Assembly: GCA_030917395.1 (NCBI GenBank)
Contig: JAUPUU010000533.1
Span: 1-37,338, forward strand
Source of the DNA: Cyanobacteriota bacterium erpe_2018_sw_21hr_WHONDRS-SW48-000092_B_bin.40
GTDB taxonomy: Bacteria; Cyanobacteriota; Vampirovibrionia; Obscuribacterales; Obscuribacteraceae
Reading direction: 5' to 3'
DNA: 37,338 nucleotides
This document shows, piece after piece, positions 31,698 through 37,338 of the stretch; the first letter of the stretch is position 1; every line of letters begins with the position of its first letter. The notes under the pieces were generated by a model. The model was not told the DNA's origin. It worked only from the letters and a program-made list of their open reading frames with translations, and searched no databases. The position numbers were made by a program, and so were the translations under genes.

Positions 31698-32948
31698 TTA
31701 GTCTTCTTGTTGCGGCTTCTGGGTTGGGCTGCCTGACTTGTATTCAGCTAGATGCCTCCACCCTTGGTGCAAGATCAACTGATAGGCATAGACTTGCTCT
31801 AACCAGCGTCTTTCGCCTTCTGGAAGATCTGGACGCTCTAGTCGACGTTTCAGTGAACCGGTTATCAGGCGAGTTTCTTCGATTGCTTTTCTGTACGAAC
31901 GTACAGGCTTTTGCATTTGAGCCCAAGAAGAAGGTTCGGTGCTGCGTTGCGCTGCTGGCATTGCCGCTGCAACTGCTACTCGTTCTTGTCTTTCTCTTGG
32001 TTCTCTTTCTCTGCCTTCTCTCGCGTCGCGATCTCTGCGTGGTTCGCGATCGCCTCGGGCAGCTGGATCACGCTCTGTACGGTCTGATCTTTCGCCGCGT
32101 TCTGGCCGCTCAGCCCGGTCAGGGCGTTCTAGTCTATCAGGACGCTCCAGTCTGTCAGGTCGTTCCAGTCTATCGGGGCGGTCTAGTCTATCGAGACGAT
32201 CACCGTCTTTAGCTTCAACGCCAGCTTGAGCGGAACTACCCAGTGGTGATTGTTTGCTCAGAACTTGAGTGGCTAGTGGATTTTCGATAACTTTCTTGTG
32301 CTTCTCGCCGCCACCACGCCTTCTTTCTTTGCGTTTGGCGCGGTAGCAATCAAGGCAATCTCTCAGGCGAGGATTGTTGTGTTCGAAAGTTTTGGCGCAA
32401 GTTTGACAAGTGAGAGAGTGCATGAACTTCTCGCCATCGGCGCTGCCTTCGCCTTGTGAAGACTGTTCTTCGCTAGCATCAGCGTCAGAAGAAGACTCTT
32501 CTTCTTTTTCTTTCTCTTCGATGTCTTCTTTGGGCTGTGCCTTGATTACTTTGGTGGCACGAACTTTGCGTGCTGGTTCAGGCTTGACCTCTTCTTCTTC
32601 CTCTTCGTCGTCGTCATCTACTTCGACAACTACTTTTTTGGCTTTGGCGGCAACTACTTTAGTGGCTTTGCCGCGAGGTTTAGCCTTACTAGGCTTCTCT
32701 TCTGTCTTAGCCGAGCGCATCTCTTCTAACTGTTCCATCACTTTTGGATTAGTGAGGCCGTCTTCCTTGAGCTTGCGAATTTCTTGTAATTCTTCTAGCG
32801 CTTGGGCCGGAAGAACCTTAATACCGTTTTCATCAGTGGCTGTCTCGATCTCGAACTCTTGAATGTAGCGTCTTATAGTGACACTAGTGACATTGAGATC
32901 TTTTGCAGCCTGGGCAATTTTGGTGCCCTCTACCTTGCTTCGACTCAT
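31698..32948 (-). CDS. MerR-like HTH, zinc-ribbon and Arg/Asp/Glu repeat protein
   Basis: This 416-residue protein has an unusual mosaic. Residues 1-65 resemble a MerR-type DNA-binding helix-turn-helix (GTKIAQAAKDLNVTSVTIRRYIQEFEI). Residues about 65-170 are alternating Lys-rich and acidic runs, including an Asp/Glu tract. A zinc-ribbon-like module follows: CQTC, 13 residues, then CLDC, and a basic stretch KRKERRR. Residues 249-278 are repeats of RLERPD, then an RE/RD-rich tract to about 335. The C-terminal about 75 residues are helical (SYRKAIEETRLITGSLKRRLERPDLPEGERRWLEQVY). Arg/acidic dipeptide tracts are known from RNA-binding proteins; here nucleic-acid binding is inferred. I chose ATG 32948 over the TTG just before it. 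Confidence 0.7.
   Translation of the reverse strand: MSRSKVEGTKIAQAAKDLNVTSVTIRRYIQEFEIETATDENGIKVLPAQALEELQEIRKLKEDGLTNPKVMEQLEEMRSAKTEEKPSKAKPRGKATKVVAAKAKKVVVEVDDDDEEEEEEVKPEPARKVRATKVIKAQPKEDIEEKEKEEESSSDADASEEQSSQGEGSADGEKFMHSLTCQTCAKTFEHNNPRLRDCLDCYRAKRKERRRGGGEKHKKVIENPLATQVLSKQSPLGSSAQAGVEAKDGDRLDRLDRPDRLERPDRLERPDRLERPDRAERPERGERSDRTERDPAARGDREPRRDRDAREGREREPRERQERVAVAAAMPAAQRSTEPSSWAQMQKPVRSYRKAIEETRLITGSLKRRLERPDLPEGERRWLEQVYAYQLILHQGWRHLAEYKSGSPTQKPQQED
32115..32204 (-). repeat. Five 18-bp tandem repeats in the HTH gene
   Basis: Five imperfect 18-bp units (borders at 32133, 32151, 32169 and 32187) encode R-L-D/E-R-P-D. The unit on the plus strand is close to TCTATCAGGACGCTCCAG. 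An 18-bp unit keeps the reading frame, so the number of repeats may vary between strains. Confidence 0.8.
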
Positions 32949-33220
32949 CAAAATACCTTGTTTAAATAAAAGGAAAATGTTTGTGGCTTACTAATATGAG
33001 TTTCTTGCATAAATCGTTCTCAGCTCTGCATGAGCTTTGGCTTTTGCAGCATTGCTAAGACCAGCAATACTCAATCATGAACGACCTAGATACTTTCAGC
33101 CGGGGTTTGGGAGGCTCTAACTGTTCAATTCTATTAGATCTCAAAAACCTGCCTATAAGGTATCGCATCACAAGCAATGACAACTTCGCTAGCCAATTAA
33201 TTGTTACTAATTGTTTTGTT

Positions 33221-34648
33221 TCATCGGCTCAGGCGGTCGAGGTCTATCTTGTTGTAGCGATAGAGATAGGTTGGTGAATCACCCATTTGCCTCAAGAGCA
33301 GAGCATCGGGGCGCTTATGCACGATGCTCGTGGCGAAGGGGGCAAGGGTTGGTTGGCTTAGCATCAGACCGGTTAGCAGTGGCCAGGCTATGCGGTGACC
33401 CATATTTACTGTAACAAGCCCCGTATCATCTATTAGCTGTGCCTTGGGCCCATAGTCGCGGCTAAGAGCCGGGTTTCTTGCTAGCCAGGCTGATATATCG
33501 GCAGATTCAGTTATTTTGCCACCGGCTGCACTGCTAGTATTTCCAGCGGTCTTCTTCTGCAAGAAAGTATTTAGGGCGAACTTGGCCAAGCTGCCTTTCG
33601 AGTCTTTGTTATCACTCGAACTATTTGAGTTCGCCGAAAATAGGCTATTGACTGTGTTGAGTAGGTCCGCTGACTTTGAGGCACTGAGATTACCGGTGGT
33701 GGCAATCTGGCGAATAGCAATGCCACCATCAGCGGGCCTGCCTAGTCTTGTCTGGGCATGCAAAGCCTGAGAAGTTAGCAGCGGGCCGTCATTATCATTG
33801 GTCAACACAAAAACATATTTTTCTGTGCACTTTTGCAGGTCGCCTTTTCGTTGTTCGGCGGTGTGATAGTCGATGTCTGCACAAGAGAGAATGACATTGC
33901 GAAAAGGAGCAGAGCCGAAGGAGCTAGGAGCTTGACTCTGGGCCATGGCATACCAGAAGGCAAGACGAGAACCCATAGAGTGAGCAACTAAATCTATAGA
34001 AGTGTCGTAACTTTTTTCCCGGGCAAGACGATTAATGAAGTCACGAAAAGGCGCTTCGGACCACTCTAGGCTGGCTTCATCACCGGTATAGTCAGCTTTG
34101 TTGCCTGTGGATGGCCAGGAAAATAGAATCGGTAGAATTTCTTGTCCCGGTGCTCTGCGCTCGTATTCATCGGCAAGTTCTGCCATCTCTCTTGCTGACT
34201 CTTCAAAGGTCATGTCATAGCCATGAATATAAATGCAGATCAGGCCATGAAAGTTCTTGATGCGATTGAAGAAATCGCTATCAGACAATCTATTCAGTTG
34301 ACCGACCTTTGCTGCTGTCCAATAGCTGTCGCGCTTTGCCATTTCATCGCGAAGTTGTTGCCAGGTTGGGCTATTGGCGATGGTTGGAATTCTGCCATCG
34401 GGCTTGAGGAAAGTGGCCACACCGTATTCGGTAGAGCCTTGGCCCAAACCAATATCGAGGTGGCGCGACGCGCCATAAAGAGGTCTGCCGCTGGGGCTGT
34501 CGTTTTGCCTGGTGGTGGCATAAAATACGCCAATTTCTCTGTTGTTGCTAAATTTCTGTGCCCAAGCTGCCCCACTGCTGATTGGCAATATCTGTAAAAC
34601 TGGTGCAATAAGACCAAGCAAGAGGCTAGCTATTAATGGTAGGCGCAT
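33221..34648 (-). CDS. Exported alpha/beta hydrolase, DUF900 family
   Basis: This 475-residue protein has a signal peptide (LIASLLLGLIAPVLQILPISSGAAWAQ, cleavage after about residue 30). The DUF900 core spans about residues 38-290: EIGVFYATTR, the oxyanion region IYIHGYDMTFEESARE, ILFSWPSTG, and the nucleophile elbow VAHSMGS with Ser224. A D-x-D-like segment (LSCADIDYHTAEQRK) may hold the acid residue, and a downstream His completes the triad. Members of the family are lipase- or esterase-like with unknown substrates. The C-terminal part (about 330-475) is less conserved. It lies 27 bp after the recombinase gene. The 272-bp gap downstream, to the HTH gene, shows only a weak T-rich end and no convincing gene. 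Confidence 0.8.
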   Translation of the reverse strand: MRLPLIASLLLGLIAPVLQILPISSGAAWAQKFSNNREIGVFYATTRQNDSPSGRPLYGASRHLDIGLGQGSTEYGVATFLKPDGRIPTIANSPTWQQLRDEMAKRDSYWTAAKVGQLNRLSDSDFFNRIKNFHGLICIYIHGYDMTFEESAREMAELADEYERRAPGQEILPILFSWPSTGNKADYTGDEASLEWSEAPFRDFINRLAREKSYDTSIDLVAHSMGSRLAFWYAMAQSQAPSSFGSAPFRNVILSCADIDYHTAEQRKGDLQKCTEKYVFVLTNDNDGPLLTSQALHAQTRLGRPADGGIAIRQIATTGNLSASKSADLLNTVNSLFSANSNSSSDNKDSKGSLAKFALNTFLQKKTAGNTSSAAGGKITESADISAWLARNPALSRDYGPKAQLIDDTGLVTVNMGHRIAWPLLTGLMLSQPTLAPFATSIVHKRPDALLLRQMGDSPTYLYRYNKIDLDRLSR

Positions 34649-34675
34649 GTCATTACTATAAGAAGGGAACCTTCA

Positions 34676-35833
34676 TTATAATCCGACTCCGAAATTGAGT
34701 TGGGCTTGGGTGTAAGCTGATTTCAAGTGGGCCCGGGAGACATGGGTGTAGAGCTGTGTTGTTACTAAATTGGCGTGGCCGAGCAGCTCTTGAACCGCTC
34801 TTAGATCTGCTCCGTTTTCAAGTAGATGGGTGGCGAAGCTGTGTCTGAGGGTGTGGGGCGAGATTGATTTTTTGATTCCAGCTTTTTGGCTCAGACGTTT
34901 CACTATTTGCCAAACCACCAAGCGTGATAGCCTCTGACCTTGCTCATCTTTGAATAGTGGTTCTTCTTTTATCGGGCGGCGCGAGCGCGCATCATTTTTT
35001 TTGCCGCTTACTGCTGCTATAGCAATCTCTTTTCTGGGTCGCCCGCGTTTTCGTGGTTTGCCTATGCTGGCTTCTCTTTCTTCAAGGGCTTGTTTAATTT
35101 TGGCATTTTTCAAATCTTCGATTTCATTGCGATAAATCGCTAAGGCTGATATTGCCTCTTTGCCCACTGGCACAATGCGTTCCTTTGAGCCTTTACCAAA
35201 ACATTTGATATAGCCCTGGGCGATATTTAGATCTGAGAGATTGAGGCCAACTAGCTCTGATACACGCAGGCCACATCCATACATGAGCTCTAGAATGGCC
35301 TTTTCGCGGGCGGTGCTGCTCACGGCAAAAAGGAGAGAGACCTCAGCAGTGGTAAGCACTTGGGGCAGCTTTTTGATACGGTGCGGATTTTCGAAATGCT
35401 CAAGGGGATCTTTTTCGATCAGGTGCATGTCTTTGAGCCAACCAAACCAACCTCTTAGGCTGGCGAGCATTCTGGTAACACTTGCTGGCTGCTGGCCCTT
35501 AGCTTTGAGCGATGAGAGATAGCGCAAAACTTCGCCTCGAGTGGGCATAGTACCCACTGCTGAGCTGATACGACCATTTTGTTGTTCTAGTTTGAACCAG
35601 CTGGTGAAGAAAGTAAGATCACGCTGGTAAGAAATTACGGTGTTGAGTGAAAGGCTGCGCTCGGCCTTTATGTGCTCTAAATATGGTGGCAGGAACGTAA
35701 TTAGATTTGATGCAGTGGCAGCACTCTTGCCCGCCAAGTTCTGGCTGGCGATGCTGTTGGCAAGCCCAGGCGTAGAGATAGATATAGGGCTGATGGGAGT
35801 CAGCCCGGAATAATTATTCAATTGCCCTGTCAT
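34676..35833 (-). CDS. XerC/XerD-type tyrosine recombinase with an AT-hook insert
   Basis: This 385-residue site-specific recombinase has an N-terminal SAM-like core-binding domain (about 45-150) and a catalytic domain (about 158-385). All catalytic residues are present: R190 (CGLRVSEL), K217 (KGSKERIVP), H327 and R330 ([20 protein letters not shown]), H353 (LLGHANL) and nucleophile Y362 (LYTHV). XerC/XerD are about 300 residues; here about 45 extra residues precede the core, and about 50 are inserted at 238-290, holding KRGRPRK, an AT-hook-like core. It could resolve chromosome dimers or act on another site. The start is uncertain: a TTG at 35872 is in frame, but TTGCCT and TATGAT in between would give a leaderless mRNA at 35833. 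Confidence 0.88.
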   Translation of the reverse strand: MTGQLNNYSGLTPISPISISTPGLANSIASQNLAGKSAATASNLITFLPPYLEHIKAERSLSLNTVISYQRDLTFFTSWFKLEQQNGRISSAVGTMPTRGEVLRYLSSLKAKGQQPASVTRMLASLRGWFGWLKDMHLIEKDPLEHFENPHRIKKLPQVLTTAEVSLLFAVSSTAREKAILELMYGCGLRVSELVGLNLSDLNIAQGYIKCFGKGSKERIVPVGKEAISALAIYRNEIEDLKNAKIKQALEEREASIGKPRKRGRPRKEIAIAAVSGKKNDARSRRPIKEEPLFKDEQGQRLSRLVVWQIVKRLSQKAGIKKSISPHTLRHSFATHLLENGADLRAVQELLGHANLVTTQLYTHVSRAHLKSAYTQAQLNFGVGL

Positions 35834-35840
35834 TGCATAT

Positions 35841-35868
35841 ATCATACACATATATACAGTTAAGGCAA
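35841..35868 (-). promoter_or_regulatory. Candidate promoter for a leaderless recombinase mRNA
   Basis: On the minus strand TTGCCT (35868-35863) and TATGAT (35846-35841) are 16 bases apart. The ATG at 35833 starts seven bases after the -10, where transcription would begin. Confidence 0.4.
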
Positions 35869-35944
35869 GCAAAATTCGCCTTCGCCGGTGGTGGCGCTAG
35901 CTAGGCCGTTCTAATCTCTCTTTATCGGTCGTATGTGAGAAGAG

Positions 35945-37338
35945 TTATAGGCCAGGAACAGGGTGGGCGCTGGCTGCCGTTTTGTTGGGCAGCCATTTAA
36001 ATGTCTTTTCAATCGACTTGGTTATAGCTTTGGCATCGGCCATGTTGGCATTGGAGGTAAAGCTGAATGTTCTTGGTTTATCAGCAGCAATGTCGCCAAT
36101 CAGTGGCAATGAAGGCAGGTTTTCTAGCTTGCCAAAGGTGACTTTGTTGAGAAACTTAGATATGGTCACGCGCCGAGATAAGTCACCAATCATGCCACCA
36201 AGCCTTGACTTAGTCACCCGGGGAATAGTGCCTGCTATTTCAAGGTTGATTGTATTGAGTGGTAGATTGGCTGTGCCAGCACCCCACATGCGCAAGTCAT
36301 CTCCGCTGAAGCGAATCTCCTTGATATTGAGCATGCCTTGATAGATTGAATAGCGACCATTGAGTTCGTTAAACTCGCCAGTTCTTACCGGTACAACGCT
36401 CTGCATGAGGTTGTTAAAGTTGAAGCCGAGAATACCTTGTTGCAATAGATTGGCCTGAGTGAGCTTGGTCTGCAGCTGGCCGAAACGAGCGACGATGCCG
36501 TCTTTGATGGTGAATGCTCCGGTTCCCTCTAAGTTTTTCAAAAACTCTTTGTAGTTACCGCCAGAGCCGGTAATGTGAATGTCACCGTCCATGGCACCAG
36601 TAAGTTCGCCTGGTGTATCGAGCAAACGGTCCGAAACTTCTTCCATGTGCACCTGGGTCATATTGCTGTTGAAGACGACCTGACGCCTTTCTAGGTCAAC
36701 GTAGCCGTCCATCTTCAGCAGACCACCAGCAACCCGAGCTGTGCCCTCTTTTAAGGCGATTCTTGGCGCCAACACTCGGCCATCTTTGCTCTCCTGGCTT
36801 TCCATTTGAATCACGCCACCAATGTCGTTTACAGAGAGCTTTCGCAATCTCAAATAATTGATATCTACTCGGGCAACTGATAGGGAATACGGATCGTTTT
36901 TGATAGTGGTCAAATTATCTGTTGAGATAACGCCGCTCAAGTTGAAGAGATTGTAGTCGGGGTTGCTCAAACGGTCTAAAGAGATTTTGCCAGTGAGTTT
37001 AGGGTGTCTGACTGGGCCTTCAAGGTTAATGAAGCCATCGAGGGTGCCTGTTAGATTCTTAGTATCAAATGTAGGGTCAATTAAACCCACTAGAATTTTG
37101 GCTGGTACTGGATTAGGCGATATCATTGTTAGTGAGACAGGTTGATCTGGTGTGCTCCAATTCCAGTTGCCTTGGGCTTTGATTGAAGCATCACCTAACA
37201 ATAGGTTGGTACTGTGCAGTTTTAGATCTTGATCTGTAACAGTGACTGAGCCGTCAATGTTGAGCTCTTCACCAACAGGCTGATTAATGGTCAAAATTGG
37301 CACGCTCAGCTTTAAGTGGTCGTCGGCATCAGCGTGGG
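35945..37338 (-). CDS. AsmA/TamB-like envelope protein, N-terminus beyond the window
   Basis: The frame is open to the window end, so this is the C-terminal at least 464 residues of a longer protein; the GTG near 37303 is probably internal. It is made of repeated beta-strand-rich segments (TGTLDGFINLEGPVRHPKLTGKISLD; LTGAMDGDIHITGSGGN; FTIKDGIVARFGQLQTKL), as in AsmA, TamB and bridge-like lipid-transport proteins. The stretch GEFNELNGRYSIYQGMLNIKEI with LRMWGAGTANLPLNTINLEIAGTIP matches the AsmA C-terminal module. Such proteins span the periplasm and move lipids to the outer membrane or aid its assembly. The stop lies 72 bp or more upstream of the recombinase start. Confidence 0.8.
   Translation of the reverse strand, partial: HADADDHLKLSVPILTINQPVGEELNIDGSVTVTDQDLKLHSTNLLLGDASIKAQGNWNWSTPDQPVSLTMISPNPVPAKILVGLIDPTFDTKNLTGTLDGFINLEGPVRHPKLTGKISLDRLSNPDYNLFNLSGVISTDNLTTIKNDPYSLSVARVDINYLRLRKLSVNDIGGVIQMESQESKDGRVLAPRIALKEGTARVAGGLLKMDGYVDLERRQVVFNSNMTQVHMEEVSDRLLDTPGELTGAMDGDIHITGSGGNYKEFLKNLEGTGAFTIKDGIVARFGQLQTKLTQANLLQQGILGFNFNNLMQSVVPVRTGEFNELNGRYSIYQGMLNIKEIRFSGDDLRMWGAGTANLPLNTINLEIAGTIPRVTKSRLGGMIGDLSRRVTISKFLNKVTFGKLENLPSLPLIGDIAADKPRTFSFTSNANMADAKAITKSIEKTFKWLPNKTAASAHPVPGL

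Noticed and set aside
32115-32204. CRISPR-like repeats
   Set aside because: The 18-bp units are contiguous, without spacers, and encode a peptide repeat in frame.
31724-32862. Several long plus-strand frames opposite the HTH gene
   Set aside because: They mirror the Arg/Asp/Glu repeats as Ser/Leu/Arg repeats, an expected result of the biased codons.
33077-33277. 66-codon plus-strand frame in the gap between the HTH and hydrolase genes
   Set aside because: No ribosome site; it runs into the coding end of the hydrolase on the other strand and its composition looks random.
34676-35872. Integrase of a mobile element
   Set aside because: The protein is of Xer type, and no attachment repeats, phage or conjugation genes flank it.

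Overview
The window reads as a chromosomal segment of a non-photosynthetic relative of Cyanobacteria (Melainabacteria/Vampirovibrionia, perhaps near Obscuribacterales). This is an inference. It rests on the cyanobacterial-style tandem GAF domains of the diguanylate cyclase (HQC...R.W motifs), the PATAN/DUF4388 protein, the primary-type sigma factor, the envelope genes (O-antigen ligase-like, AsmA/TamB-like) and the absence of any photosynthesis gene. Coding density is very high, no gap without a gene exceeds 300 bases, and I see no prophage, insertion sequence or CRISPR array. TTG and GTG starts are frequent.

Layout. 1-5.1 kb: an unrecognised plus-strand gene faces a minus-strand run of sigma factor, mgtE and pccB. 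5.3-9.5 kb, plus strand: PATAN-domain protein, an unlisted 36-residue basic protein, trpS and an O-antigen ligase-like protein. 9.5-16.1 kb, minus strand: a tightly packed run of ThDP keto-acid decarboxylase, small exported protein, 736-residue unknown protein, Asp/Glu racemase and MATE exporter, ending in a 65-bp convergent overlap with the ligase gene. 16.1-18.2 kb, plus strand: a two-TM protein, a free-standing B12-binding subunit of methylmalonyl-CoA mutase type, a possible structured RNA, a complete small transcription unit (67 aa) and a solitary MazF-like toxin. 18.2-20.4 kb: acpS, folK, a c-type cytochrome and a HAD phosphatase. 20.5-26.8 kb, minus strand: a two-GAF diguanylate cyclase, a TPR membrane protein, an M50-like metalloprotease with TPRs, and tatC. 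26.8-30.3 kb, minus strand: rpsF-ssb-rpsR, tRNA-Leu(CAG), infC-rpmI-rplT and a SpoU rRNA methyltransferase. 30.5-37.3 kb: an exported protein, an unusual HTH/zinc-ribbon/Arg-Asp-Glu repeat protein, a DUF900 hydrolase, a Xer recombinase carrying an AT-hook, and an AsmA/TamB-like gene cut by the window end.

How the genes fit together. Propionyl-CoA carboxylase beta and the methylmalonyl-CoA mutase B12 subunit point to a propionyl-CoA to succinyl-CoA route whose other subunits lie elsewhere. The translation block is a textbook arrangement with a tRNA inside it and a terminator-like hairpin inside the first codons of the methyltransferase gene.

The observations most worth a second look are: two neighbouring membrane-TPR proteins that appear to be paralogues, one with HEIGH and the other with the motif replaced; the decarboxylase-to-MATE gene run; the AT-hook insert in the Xer catalytic domain; and the small orphan gene with a hairpin that hides its ribosome binding site.
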